Positions 52,984 to 61,951 of a stretch of 64,000 nt of DNA are shown here, in pieces. The notes beneath the pieces were generated by a model. The model was not told the origin of the DNA, did not search any database, and saw nothing but the letters and a program-made list of their open reading frames with translations. This DNA comes from Fuerstiella sp041398845. Lineage in GTDB: Bacteria; Planctomycetota; Planctomycetia; Planctomycetales; Planctomycetaceae. The DNA is taken from positions 558,001-622,000 of the forward strand of contig JAWKTZ010000007.1 of the NCBI GenBank assembly GCA_041398845.1, in the 5' to 3' direction. Each line of letters begins with the position of its first letter. Position 1 is the stretch's first letter. Made by a program: the position numbers and the translations under genes.

Positions 52984-55248
52984 TCACGCGCTGTTCGCTG
53001 CGATGTCCGCGTGACCGTGCATCACGAGTCGACGGGTCATCCAGACTTCCATCATCAGGAAGAACAGAAACAGCCACAGCAGCAGTGCCCACAGTTCGCT
53101 GCGGGATTCGTTTTCGTACATGTCCTTCTGAAGGACGTCGATCGATTCCGCAAACGTCAGACGGTTGTTCACCACCAGCCGCGAACGGTCGTCTTCGGTG
53201 ATTTCCGCAGGATCGTCTTCGCTGTGGTCATAGTTGACGACGAACGAATCGAGCGCCGGGCTGTCAGGAATCGTTCCATCTGCCAGTTCATAAATTCCGG
53301 GCAGACGAGTTGTCGGCAGCCGAGCAACCTGGTCGTTGCCGGCTTCTGCCACCAGTGCTTCTTCAGACCGATCAAACGGAGCTCGAAAAGCAAGGTTCGA
53401 CCGTTGTTCTTCGGGAAGCGAATCCGGAACAACGGTCAGCAGTGGCTGTCCAAAGCTCACGTTTCTGGCTACTCGGGACGCCGCCATCTGAAACAGTGCT
53501 TCGTGCAGAAAGGGAACGTAATCCGGTTTGGTGGGCAGGGCGTTCCAGTCGGCATTCAGATTGCTTGTCATCAACAGCACGCTGCCCTGACCGCAGGCCA
53601 CCTGCAGCAACAACGGATCGCCCGATGTCAATTGAGCCACCGTCACCGGCTTGTGACTGCGTGCTGACGTTTCGGGCGGAGCGGTTTCTGCTCTGCCGTT
53701 GTCCTTTGAAGCTGCGGAACTCAGTTCCACCAGCCACCACTGATCAAACGGAGCCGCCAGAAAGGACGCTCCTTTGCGTTCCCGAAACCGATTCAGCCAG
53801 CCCGCTTCCAGACTGTACGGAGCAATGGTTGTGGGCAATGCGACTCCGGGGTCGTGTTGCCGAATGCGTTTCAGCGACAGATTCGGGAACAGTCCCGATT
53901 GCTGATACAAACGATCGAAGGAATCGGCTGTTGTCTGCGGCCCCAGTGAAATCAGGACTCCGTTACCAGCCGTCGCGAAGTTGTGAATTGCCGCCGGTAA
54001 TCCCTCTGGCAGGCGACTCACATCGGCCAGCACAATGGCCGCGACATCCTGCAGGTCGGCAACCGTCAGATTGTCCGCAGCAACGGTGCGAGCTCGAATC
54101 CAGGGGGCCGTGTTTTCAGGAGCGGTCAGAGCCAGTTCCGCAAAAAACAGATTTCTCTCCGACGGGCCGGGACTGTTGGAACTTTCCACCAGCAGCACGG
54201 GCACAGCCGAAGTGACCTGAACGGCTGCAAAGCTTTCGTTGTCCGCTGCCACAGCATCGTTCGGCAGATTGGCTCGCACTCCAATCAGATTGGTGCCTTC
54301 GCTCGACAATCGAATCGAACGACTGAATGTGGTTTCCGACGACGCAGGAACGTTCACCGTGGCATCCAGACCGGCCAGTCGCTGGCCATTCACCAGCACG
54401 TGCAACGGGACGTCCACGGCTGCGGCACCCGCGTTACGAATCGGAACCTGAACGCTGATCGGAAAACCGGGTACGGTCAGATCGCGAGACACATCAACCT
54501 GCCCGACGGACACGTTCTGCCGGATGGAGCCCAGCCCGCTGCTCAGATCAACAACCCAGACGTGAGGCCGGACGGCGGGAAAGTTCAGCACATCATCAAA
54601 TCGCTTCCATGACGCAGCGTTCGCAACTGACCAGCCGGCGCGTTGCCGATCCGTAAGCACAACCACTTCACGAGCACCGTTGCTGCAGCGCCCGAGGATG
54701 GCCACGGCTTCTTCGCAGGCTCGCTGCAGATTGCCGGCTCCGGCGGGTGGAGGAATCTCGTCAAGGATCTGCCGCACCGCCGTCAGATCCTGCAATGGAG
54801 AATTCATCAGCCGCACCGGCGTATCGCGCGCATCAATCACGGCGACGGTATCACCGGGACGCAGCGTCTCCAGAAAGTCCTTGGCTCGCCGCACCGCTTT
54901 GTCGTGGACGGACGTCAGTCCGTCACTGCGTCCCATGGAATTCGATCCGTCAATCACCAGCACCACATCGCGGGATCCGGCAGACTGGTATCCCATCAGA
55001 AATCCGCTGCGAATCCACGGTCGACTCAGTGCGAGCGCCACCAGAGCAATCATGCTCATGCGAACCAGCAGCAGCAGCAGTTCTTCCAGCCTCATCCGAC
55101 GCCGCGTCTTGCGACTGGGATTCAGAAACTGCATGGCCCCCCAGGGAACAACGTCGTATTTCCGACGGCTCAACAAATGGGCGATCACCGGCAGGGCGAC
55201 ACCCAGCAGTCCGGTCAGCAGCAGTGGATTGAGAAAAAAGGACATCAT
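52984..55248 (-). CDS. BatA/VWA-domain membrane protein
   Basis: The 754-residue protein starts with a BatA-type region: FFLNPLLLTGLLGVALPVIAHLL, a short Arg-rich loop, then a second membrane helix (LVRMSMIALVALALSRPW). A von Willebrand A domain follows with MIDAS motif VIDGSNSMGRSD and VVVLTDRQRAGW. The middle 400 residues hold CARF-like beta domains typical of the family, and a last membrane helix (LWALLLWLFLFFLMMEVWM) lies near the C-terminus. Proteins like this work with MoxR AAA+ ATPases and other Bat proteins, but none is in the window. The start may be 55248 or the adjacent ATG at 55245. Confidence 0.85.
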   Translation of the reverse strand: MMSFFLNPLLLTGLLGVALPVIAHLLSRRKYDVVPWGAMQFLNPSRKTRRRMRLEELLLLLVRMSMIALVALALSRPWIRSGFLMGYQSAGSRDVVLVIDGSNSMGRSDGLTSVHDKAVRRAKDFLETLRPGDTVAVIDARDTPVRLMNSPLQDLTAVRQILDEIPPPAGAGNLQRACEEAVAILGRCSNGAREVVVLTDRQRAGWSVANAASWKRFDDVLNFPAVRPHVWVVDLSSGLGSIRQNVSVGQVDVSRDLTVPGFPISVQVPIRNAGAAAVDVPLHVLVNGQRLAGLDATVNVPASSETTFSRSIRLSSEGTNLIGVRANLPNDAVAADNESFAAVQVTSAVPVLLVESSNSPGPSERNLFFAELALTAPENTAPWIRARTVAADNLTVADLQDVAAIVLADVSRLPEGLPAAIHNFATAGNGVLISLGPQTTADSFDRLYQQSGLFPNLSLKRIRQHDPGVALPTTIAPYSLEAGWLNRFRERKGASFLAAPFDQWWLVELSSAASKDNGRAETAPPETSARSHKPVTVAQLTSGDPLLLQVACGQGSVLLMTSNLNADWNALPTKPDYVPFLHEALFQMAASRVARNVSFGQPLLTVVPDSLPEEQRSNLAFRAPFDRSEEALVAEAGNDQVARLPTTRLPGIYELADGTIPDSPALDSFVVNYDHSEDDPAEITEDDRSRLVVNNRLTFAESIDVLQKDMYENESRSELWALLLWLFLFFLMMEVWMTRRLVMHGHADIAANSA

Positions 55249-55825
55249 CGCCGCAGAGTAGATCAGACGGTCATCGGAAAGAAGCGAAGCGGGGGTGATT
55301 GAATCCCGGCACGAAATGCAGGCGAGTGAACTCGCAGAAACAGGGCCAATCCACTCGCTCGCGCGTTGCGATCGTCAGTTGCCGGACGCGACAGACAATG
55401 GCAGTGACCAACGCCGTGAAGAGTTTTGACATCGTTTAACCCGGCCCGGAGGGGAAGTGCTCCCGGTCGAAAGAAATGGCCTCCCCTCCGGGTCGGGTTA
55501 AACGAACTGTGTTTTCCTACCAGAAATCTCTTCACGGTGTTGGGCAGTGACCTTGACCCAATGGCGTGGAAAGTTGGTTGACTTAAGACGTCCCAGGCGC
55601 CGCGACGCTCCCGTTCGTCGCCTGAACAACGATCCGCACCGTGCTCGCTGAGTGTTGGCATCTGGCTCCGTAAGATTCAAAGGCGAGCCGCTTCCTGGCC
55701 AAAGCTGCGGATCCTGGTAGACTGTGCCGCCGTGCGGCTCGGCCCGTCGTATGCGTTGATACTTGCCGGTGCATGGTGTCGACGAATCATTTTTGTGCAT
55801 ATCGATTTCGAGGGAAACAGACACG
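55249..55825. other. Intergenic region holding palindromic repeat PR1 copy B
   Basis: The 577 bases between the VWA gene (minus strand) and the dehydrogenase gene (plus strand) contain the repeat at 55409-55542. Frames in the rest do not look like proteins. The dehydrogenase ATG at 55826 has GAGGGAAA about 10 bases upstream. Confidence 0.5.
55409..55542. repeat. Palindromic repeat family PR1, copy B (intact)
   Basis: The outer arms CAACGCCGTGAAGAG (55409-55423) and CTCTTCACGGTGTTG (55528-55542) pair with one mismatch. The inner arms, 23 bases at 55433-55455 and 55482-55504 (CGTTTAACCCGG and partner CCGGGTCGGGTTAAACG), pair with one mismatch. It matches copy A at 29258-31150 without the insertion. 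No coding capacity. Confidence 0.85.
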
Positions 55826-56746
55826 ATGAACCGACTGGCGATTGCTCCTGGAACAACACGAATCGGCTGGATTGGAACCGGAGTCATGGGGGCCAGCATG
55901 TGCGGGCACCTGATCGACGCCGGATTTTCCGCCACCATTTCGACTCGCACCAAAGCGAAGGCTCAGCCGTTGCTTGACCGGGGAGCCACATGGGCAGACT
56001 CACCGAAAGCTGTTGCTGAGAATTCCGATGTGATTTTTTCGATCGTTGGTTTCCCCGCCGATGTTCGTTCGGTTCTGCTGGGTGAAGACGGAGCTCTGGC
56101 TGGAGCAGCCCCGGGCAGTGTGCTGGTGGACATGACAACCAGTCAGCCGACTCTGGCGATGGAAATCCACGACGCCGCAAAATCCAAAGGAGTTCACAGT
56201 GTGGATGCTCCGGTTTCCGGCGGTGATGTCGGAGCAAAAAACGGGACCCTGTCCATCATGATTGGCGGCGATAAAGACGTTGTGGACAGCCTGCAGCCGT
56301 GCTGGGAAGCGATGGGGAAAACCATTGTGTATCAGGGCTCCGCAGGTTCCGGGCAGCATACAAAAATGGTGAACCAGATCCTGATTGCCACCGGCATGAT
56401 CGGTGTCTGCGAGGCGCTGCTGTACGGTTACAAGGCCGGGCTGAACCTTGAGACAGTTCTGCAGTCGGTCTCCAGCGGAGCGGCCGGAAGCTGGTCGCTT
56501 TCCAATCTGGGGCCTCGCATTATCAACAACAATTTCGATCCGGGATTCTTCGTGGAACACTTCATCAAAGATATGGGGATTGCTCTGGAAGAATCCAAAC
56601 GTTTGGGGCTGTCGATGCCCGGACTGGCCCTGGGACACCAGTTGTATGCCGCCGTGCAGGCTCAGGGCCACGGTCGCAAGGGAACTCATGCCCTGCAGCT
56701 TGCTCTGGCCGCGTTGTCAAATGTGGAATGGACACAGCGAGCATGA
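55826..56746 (+). CDS. NAD(P)-dependent beta-hydroxyacid dehydrogenase (3-hydroxyisobutyrate dehydrogenase family)
   Basis: The 306-residue enzyme has an N-terminal Rossmann fold with RIGWIGTGVMGASMCGHLI and the active-site loops DAPVSGGDVGAKNGTLSIM and GSGQHTKMVNQI, where the Lys is catalytic. Family members oxidise 3-hydroxyisobutyrate, tartronate semialdehyde or related short hydroxyacids; the exact substrate is not decided by these motifs. Homologues are 290-310 residues. The ATG at 55826 gives the expected N-terminus, and the upstream extension (to 55763) would add an unrelated tail. A terminator follows at 56764. Confidence 0.9.
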   Translation: MNRLAIAPGTTRIGWIGTGVMGASMCGHLIDAGFSATISTRTKAKAQPLLDRGATWADSPKAVAENSDVIFSIVGFPADVRSVLLGEDGALAGAAPGSVLVDMTTSQPTLAMEIHDAAKSKGVHSVDAPVSGGDVGAKNGTLSIMIGGDKDVVDSLQPCWEAMGKTIVYQGSAGSGQHTKMVNQILIATGMIGVCEALLYGYKAGLNLETVLQSVSSGAAGSWSLSNLGPRIINNNFDPGFFVEHFIKDMGIALEESKRLGLSMPGLALGHQLYAAVQAQGHGRKGTHALQLALAALSNVEWTQRA

Positions 56747-56763
56747 AACGCAGCGCGCATGAA

Positions 56764-56794
56764 AAGAGCCAGCCTGAAACAGGCTGGCTCTTTT
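56764..56794 (+). terminator. Strong rho-independent terminator
   Basis: AGAGCCAGCCTG (56765-56776) pairs with CAGGCTGGCTCT (56780-56791) across an AAA loop, with A's before and TTTT after. It lies about 18 bases after the dehydrogenase stop and may act in both directions. Confidence 0.9.
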
Positions 56795-57248
56795 CTTTGA
56801 AAGTCCCGGAAGCAACGAATCCCAGGGGGGCGGAGGACTCAAGCTGCTTCCGGGGGCGATTGGCAGATGTTGTGAACTTCAGTGACGTTTTTTGTGTGTC
56901 ACTCATGTGTAGGCGGACGTTATGGGGATTTCGAAATTGGGTCAAGACAACTTCTGAAGTTCATTCTGTTGCGGATTTCGCAAACTCAGCGGGAAAACCG
57001 CGAAATCTGTGTGTTCCCGGCGATGATCGTTGCCAACGGCAGAATCTGCCGGGGAAAAAGATTCAAAAAAGTGTCTCAAATTCTGCTGTCCTCCGGCATG
57101 ATCGGGCTCGGTCTTTGAAATTCCCGTTGCTCGGCTCATAATGGCGTCCTTGTCAGCCATGGAATCCGGGTGAGTCACTTTCCGCGATCTTTTTCACGGC
57201 AGATGCGTCGGTCCACACACACCCAATTTGTTCAGGAGTCCAGCGTCG
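56795..57248. other. Intergenic region before the HHH gene
   Basis: This 454-base region contains the promoter-like pair at 57115-57142 and a CAGGAG at 57233-57238 ahead of the ATG at 57249. Frames here do not look coding. A short inverted repeat AGTGAC/GTCACT lies near 56880-56900. Confidence 0.45.
57115..57142 (+). promoter_or_regulatory. Putative promoter of the HHH-yggS unit
   Basis: TTGAAA at 57115-57120, a 16-base spacer and CATAAT at 57137-57142 form a sigma-70-like pair about 100 bases before the start codon. Confidence 0.5.
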
Positions 57249-58631
57249 ATGTCGATCCAGCGCGCAGAACAGCTCAAGCGGGAATGGACGGATCAATCCG
57301 TGATGGTTCGTGAAGGAATTCCGGAACTGCGTCGCTTCGAAAAACTGCCGGGCCGCGTTCGCACTGTCAACATGAACTGCCGCCTGCTGGTGGAATTCGA
57401 AACCCCGGCAGACATCGGCTGGTACGATATCGATCCGTCATTCGTGACCGTTGTCCAGCGCCGTGATGTGACGTCCACGAAGGTCGCGGCAACTCCGCAC
57501 GAAAAACCATCTGAGACATCTGATGCGACCGCAAAAGGATCTGTGTCGGCGTCGGCCACACCACCTGCGAGGGAATCCGGCGCTGCGAAACCTTCGAAGT
57601 CAGCGATGGCGGGCAGTCCGCTGGATCGCATCCGACAGCAGGCTGCCGGAGCCGGCTCGACAACCGGCGGCGGGAGTGCGCTGGACAGGATTCGACAACA
57701 GGCGGCGGCAAAAGACCGCTCGCCAGCGGCTCCCCATCCCGGAGTAGCGCAGCCCGGCGGTGCTACGGCAAACGAATCACAGCCGCCACAAGAAGCGACC
57801 TCAGACAGCGGCAGTCCCCTGGATCGCATTCGACAACAGGCTGCGGGCGCCGGTCCGACAACCGGCAGCGGGAGTGTGCTGGACAGGATTCGACAACAGG
57901 CGGCGGCAAGAGACCGCTCGCCAGCGGACCTGCAATCCGGAGTGACACAGTCCGGCGGTGCTGCGGCAAACGAATCGAAACCGCCACAGCAGGCGCAGGA
58001 AGTGCCAGCGTCGGAACCGGCGCAAACCGACCTGCCCACGGCACCGCAGTCTTCGGTCATTTCGCATTCACAGCACGGCGCTCCAGTGTCGTTGTTCGAC
58101 CAGGTGGCAACTCAGATTCGCGATGATGAACCTGAATTGCAGAGTGTCGAACCGAATTCGCAGCAGACGCTGTTCGGTCAGATTCAGCAACAGGCCGACC
58201 GTGACGACGCGACCGGTGTCAGTGACACGTCATTGACTTCCGCCGACCAGCCCGCCACCGAAAAACAGTCCATGGAATCAGCAACATCTGACTCCGTTGG
58301 CGACAGCGAGGTTGAGGGCCATGAAGATCCGGTCGAGTTGGCGTTTCGAGGAAAGAAGCTGCCGAAGAAGGATGACCTGAAGATTGTCGAAGGGATCGGG
58401 CCAAAGATTTCTGAGCTCCTGAACGCCGCCGGCATCACCACATGGGATGAACTTGCGGTGGCTGATCCGAAACGTCTGCAGCAGATTCTGGAAGACGCCG
58501 GGCCACGGTATCGCATGCACGTTCCCGATACCTGGCCCGATCAGGCCAGACTGGCGGCATCGGGACAGTGGAAGGAACTGGAAGAGTTTCAGGAACTTCT
58601 GGACGGCGGCAAAGTGCCGGAGCAGTCGTGA
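57249..58631 (+). CDS. Repeat-containing protein with C-terminal helix-hairpin-helix domain
   Basis: The ATG at 57249 (CAGGAG 10 bases upstream) gives 460 residues. The first 80 residues look folded (AEQLKREWTDQSVMVREGIP, then GWYDIDPSFVTVVQRRDV). The middle is Pro/Ala/Ser/Gln-rich with two copies of a 66-residue repeat that contains LDRIRQQAA twice per unit, and looser LFDQVATQI and LFGQIQQQA elements. Residues about 370-455 form a helix-hairpin-helix (Cdd1-like) domain: KIVEGIGPKISELLNAAGIT, which usually binds DNA or other nucleic acid. No membrane segment. Its stop overlaps the yggS start by four bases (GTGA), a sign of translational coupling. The specific function is unknown. Confidence 0.75.
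   Translation: MSIQRAEQLKREWTDQSVMVREGIPELRRFEKLPGRVRTVNMNCRLLVEFETPADIGWYDIDPSFVTVVQRRDVTSTKVAATPHEKPSETSDATAKGSVSASATPPARESGAAKPSKSAMAGSPLDRIRQQAAGAGSTTGGGSALDRIRQQAAAKDRSPAAPHPGVAQPGGATANESQPPQEATSDSGSPLDRIRQQAAGAGPTTGSGSVLDRIRQQAAARDRSPADLQSGVTQSGGAAANESKPPQQAQEVPASEPAQTDLPTAPQSSVISHSQHGAPVSLFDQVATQIRDDEPELQSVEPNSQQTLFGQIQQQADRDDATGVSDTSLTSADQPATEKQSMESATSDSVGDSEVEGHEDPVELAFRGKKLPKKDDLKIVEGIGPKISELLNAAGITTWDELAVADPKRLQQILEDAGPRYRMHVPDTWPDQARLAASGQWKELEEFQELLDGGKVPEQS
57612..58007 (+). repeat. Two tandem 198-bp in-frame repeats
   Basis: Unit 1 starts GGCAGTCCGCTGGATCGCAT at 57612, unit 2 starts GGCAGTCCCCTGGATCGCAT at 57810. Both encode GSPLDRIRQQAA followed by a second LDRIRQQAA and the ANES motif. 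The period of exactly 198 bases keeps the frame. Divergence between units is modest, suggesting a recent duplication under protein-level constraint. Confidence 0.85.
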
Positions 58632-59326
58632 TTGGCACCGTGATCCGGAAGAATCTGGCGGACATTCATGAATGCGTCGCCGCAGCGTGTGCGAAGTCCG
58701 GCCGCGATCCGGCGCAGGTTCAGCTTGTGGCAGTGACAAAGTATGCGGAATGGGAATGGGTTCGGTCGCTGGCTGAATTTCATCGCGTGTTCGGAGAAAA
58801 CCGACCGCAGCAGTTGGTGGAACGCAGTCGGTTACTGCCTGATGTGCAGTGGCACCTGATCGGTCAGTTGCAGCGCAATAAGGTGCGTCACACGATCACT
58901 CAGACACATCTGATTCATTCCGTCGATTCGACAAAACTGCTGCAGCGGATTGCGGACGTGAGTGCCGAGCTGGCTGTTCGACCACAGGTACTGCTGCAGG
59001 TGAACGTGTCAGAGGAAGGGACCAAATCCGGTTTCGCAATGGACGAACTGCGACAGGCGTGGCCATCGATCCTTGCCTGGACCGACCACGTCGCAATCAC
59101 CGGACTGATGACGATGGCCCCAGCCGACCCCGATGCCGAGACCGCTCGCCCGGTGTTTCGTCGTCTGGCGGAATTCCGAGCCGAACTGGCAGATCGCTGT
59201 GATTCGCGCAGCGCGAATCTGGCGCTGCCGGAATTGTCGATGGGAATGAGCAACGACTTTGAAGTGGCAGTGGAAGAAGGAGCCACCCTGGTCCGGATCG
59301 GCAGCCGACTGTTCGAGGGGCTTTGA
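58628..59326 (+). CDS. YggS-family pyridoxal-phosphate homeostasis protein
   Basis: The 232-residue protein is a single-domain alanine-racemase-fold protein that binds PLP in the cytosol and balances vitamin B6 and amino-acid pools. The PLP lysine lies in VQLVAVTKYA. Further family motifs are FGENRPQQL, VQWHLIGQLQRNK, VNVSEEGTKSGF, GLMTMAP and SMGMSNDFEVAVEEGATLVRIG. The start is the GTG at 58628, which overlaps the upstream stop (GTGA). Homologues are about 220-240 residues. Confidence 0.93.
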   Translation: MIGTVIRKNLADIHECVAAACAKSGRDPAQVQLVAVTKYAEWEWVRSLAEFHRVFGENRPQQLVERSRLLPDVQWHLIGQLQRNKVRHTITQTHLIHSVDSTKLLQRIADVSAELAVRPQVLLQVNVSEEGTKSGFAMDELRQAWPSILAWTDHVAITGLMTMAPADPDAETARPVFRRLAEFRAELADRCDSRSANLALPELSMGMSNDFEVAVEEGATLVRIGSRLFEGL

Positions 59327-59472
59327 GCTGAGAATCAGGTTCGCCGATGACGACTTGAGCGAATACCATCTCACACGGCCTGCGGCGTTGCATCACCGCT
59401 GACGCTGCGTCAGAATCTGCCGTCTTAACGTATTATTAACAATTCGGCAGTTCAGGTTATCGGCGGTGATTT

Positions 59473-61164
59473 TTGGACACTTCGACACTCACTGAGTTCC
59501 TTTCGGGCATTATCGGTGGACTCGGGCTGTTTCTGCTGGGCATGAAAAACATGTCGGAAGGCATGCAGGCGGTTGCCGGCAGCAGTCTGCGGCGGATGAT
59601 CAGTCTGGTGACAAACAATCGGATCATGGCCACCATTGTGGGAGTGGTGGTGACCTGCGTGGTCCAGTCCAGTTCCATCACAACGGTCATGGTGGTGGGC
59701 TTCGTCAACAGCGGCATCATGCAGCTTTCGCAGGCCATTGGCGTGATTATGGGAGCCAACATCGGCACCACCATCACGGGCTGGATTCTGGTGCTGAAAG
59801 TCGGCAAGTACGGCCTGCCACTGCTGGGGGCCGCCACGATTGTCTATTTGTTTTCGAAAGGTGATCGCTGGCGATACTGGGCCATGGCCATCATGGGAGT
59901 GGGCATGGTGTTCTTTGGTCTGGAGCTGATGAAAGATGCGTGTTCGGTGATCAAGAAGATTCCCGAATTCGAGCTCTGGTTTCAGCGATTTCAGGCGGAC
60001 AGTTACTTCGGCGTGCTGAAATGCGCGTTTGCCGGATGTGTGCTGACGACACTGGTGCAGTCATCGTCGGCGACGCTGGGAATTACAATTTCGCTGGCAA
60101 CTCAGGGAATCATCTCCTACGAAACGGCAGCCGCTCTGGTGCTGGGAGAAAACATTGGCACGACCATCACCGCCTTTCTAGCGTCGCTCGGAGCCACCAC
60201 GAATGCTCGCCGAGCCGCCTATTTTCACGTGGTGTTCAATCTTGTGGGTGTCTTCTGGATCACTCTGATTTTTCCGTGGTACATTGAACTGATTCAATCC
60301 ATCATGGCAATGATGAACGTCGATGTGCTGAAGGTGGTTGTTGTAGACGGTCAGGACACGTGGCCCAACAGAACGACCGCCATTGCGGCAACGCACAGTG
60401 TGTTCAACATCGTCAACACGCTGTTGTTTCTGCCCTTCGTGCCACTGTTTGTGGCATTGCTGAACCGCATGGTGCCGTCGAAGGATTTCAAAGAAAAACC
60501 GCGCCTGACGGACCTGGACATTCGCATTCTGGAAACACCATTGCTGGCCATCGAACAGTCTCATAAAGAGATCGAAAAGATGGGAGTCGGATGTTCCAAA
60601 ATGCTGGACTGGCTGGCAGAGCTGCGGGATCAGGACGAACCCGATAAAGCTCTGGCGGATCGCCTGAAGCATCGCGAACAGGTCCTGGATTCAATGCAGG
60701 ACGAAGTGGCCGAATTCATCACCAACCTGCTGTCGGGAAACGTCCCGCATGCGGTGGCAGAGGAAGCTCGTCAGCAACTGCGCATGGCGGACGAATACGA
60801 ATCGATCAGCGACTACATCGCCAACCTGGACAAGTTTCAGCGCAAGCTGCTGCGCGACGGGCATCGATTTACGGACGAACAGCGCCGTGACCTGCAGGAA
60901 CTGAACCGCCATGTGTCCGAGCATCTGGCGGCCATCAATGCAGCTCTGATTCAGCGCAATCGCAGCATCCGGACAAAGACGGATCCAATGTCCAAACGAA
61001 TTCGCACCGAAATCAAACGACTGCGCCGCAAGCATCTGGATGAACTGTCCGGCGGCACGATTGCTCCACCGATCAGCGTTGCATTCATGGCCAGCCTGAA
61101 TGCCTATTCCCGAGTTCGCGACCATTCCCGTGACATTGCCGAAGCGATTTCCGGAGAACGCTGA
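59473..61164 (+). CDS. Na/phosphate cotransporter family protein with PhoU-like C-terminus
   Basis: The 563-residue protein starts with TTG at 59473, with GGCGGTGAT just upstream. The membrane half (about residues 5-330) has the duplicated Na/Pi-cotransporter motifs: QSSSITTVMVVGF with GANIGTTITGW, and QSSSATLGITI with GENIGTTITAF. Such proteins import phosphate with Na+. The last 230 residues are helical and resemble PhoU (EEARQQLRMADEYESISDYI), a probable cytosolic regulatory domain. No Pho box is evident upstream. Confidence 0.92.
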   Translation: MDTSTLTEFLSGIIGGLGLFLLGMKNMSEGMQAVAGSSLRRMISLVTNNRIMATIVGVVVTCVVQSSSITTVMVVGFVNSGIMQLSQAIGVIMGANIGTTITGWILVLKVGKYGLPLLGAATIVYLFSKGDRWRYWAMAIMGVGMVFFGLELMKDACSVIKKIPEFELWFQRFQADSYFGVLKCAFAGCVLTTLVQSSSATLGITISLATQGIISYETAAALVLGENIGTTITAFLASLGATTNARRAAYFHVVFNLVGVFWITLIFPWYIELIQSIMAMMNVDVLKVVVVDGQDTWPNRTTAIAATHSVFNIVNTLLFLPFVPLFVALLNRMVPSKDFKEKPRLTDLDIRILETPLLAIEQSHKEIEKMGVGCSKMLDWLAELRDQDEPDKALADRLKHREQVLDSMQDEVAEFITNLLSGNVPHAVAEEARQQLRMADEYESISDYIANLDKFQRKLLRDGHRFTDEQRRDLQELNRHVSEHLAAINAALIQRNRSIRTKTDPMSKRIRTEIKRLRRKHLDELSGGTIAPPISVAFMASLNAYSRVRDHSRDIAEAISGER

Positions 61165-61242
61165 TGTTTCCCGTGCTGCCATTTTCCCCGGCGTTCGATA
61201 TAACTCAGCTTCACGCTCCCTGTCTCAGAAGCTGTTTGTGAA

Positions 61243-61854
61243 ATGCCAGATCGCAGAATTGTCCTTGCCAGCCGCAACCGAAAAAAGATTCAGGAAGTGG
61301 CCGACCTGCTGCTGCCCGTCGGCTTTACGGTTGTTCCCGTCACTGATTTTCCGAACGTTCCGGAAGTGGAGGAAGATGGTGACACGTTTGCCGCCAATGC
61401 CGCCAAAAAGGCGACTCAGGTTGCGCTGGCACTGAACCAGTGGGTGATCGGCGAAGACAGCGGGTTGCGAGTCGATGCGCTCAAGGGGGCTCCGGGCATC
61501 TATTCCGCTCGCTTTGCCGGTCCCGACGCAACCGACGAACAGAACAATGCCAGACTGATGTCAGAACTGGCCAACGTCAACGATGATCGACGCGGCTGCG
61601 GTTACGTGTGCAGCGTGGCGCTGTCAAATCCTGCGGGGGAAGTCAAAGTGGCGGCCGAAGGAGCGTGTCGCGGACGGCTGCTGCGTGACGCGAGCGGAAC
61701 CGGTGGCTTCGGTTATGACCCGTACTTTTTGATTCCGGAGTATCATCGCACGTTCGGCGACCTGAGCCCTCTGGTCAAACGAAAGATCAGTCATCGCGCA
61801 CGAGCATTCTCGGAATTCATTCCGCTGCTGCTGGCGGTCGCTGACGAATTCTGA
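61243..61854 (+). CDS. rdgB: XTP/dITP diphosphatase (RdgB/HAM1 family)
   Basis: The 203-residue enzyme hydrolyses non-canonical purine triphosphates (XTP, ITP, dITP) to monophosphates and so keeps them out of DNA and RNA. The N-terminal substrate loop is IVLASRNRKKIQEV, followed by EEDGDTFAANAAKKA, GEDSGLRVDALKGAPGIYSARF and the C-terminal GFGYDPYFLIPEYHRTFGDL. All hallmark residues are present, and the length is standard (about 195-205). It follows the Na/Pi cotransporter by 78 bases. Confidence 0.94.
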   Translation: MPDRRIVLASRNRKKIQEVADLLLPVGFTVVPVTDFPNVPEVEEDGDTFAANAAKKATQVALALNQWVIGEDSGLRVDALKGAPGIYSARFAGPDATDEQNNARLMSELANVNDDRRGCGYVCSVALSNPAGEVKVAAEGACRGRLLRDASGTGGFGYDPYFLIPEYHRTFGDLSPLVKRKISHRARAFSEFIPLLLAVADEF

Positions 61855-61876
61855 CACCAGCCGTCAGATGGAGAGT

Positions 61877-61945
61877 ATCTGAAAAAGGGGTCTGACCCTC
61901 TCCGGGCAGCACCGCCCTCCAAAGGGTCAGACCCCTTTTTCAGAT
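61877..61945. repeat. Palindromic repeat family PR2, copy 2
   Basis: TCTGAAAAAGGGGTCTGACCCT (start 61879) is inverted as AGGGTCAGACCCCTTTTTCAGA, ending at 61945. The arms are the same as in the 39669-39753 copy; the centre differs. It lies between the convergent rdgB and FHA genes and may act as a terminator for both. Confidence 0.85.
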
Positions 61946-61951
61946 AGCGCT

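Noticed and set aside
55263..55661. Minus-strand frame over the PR1 repeat
   Set aside because: It is driven by the repeat sequence and shows no family features.
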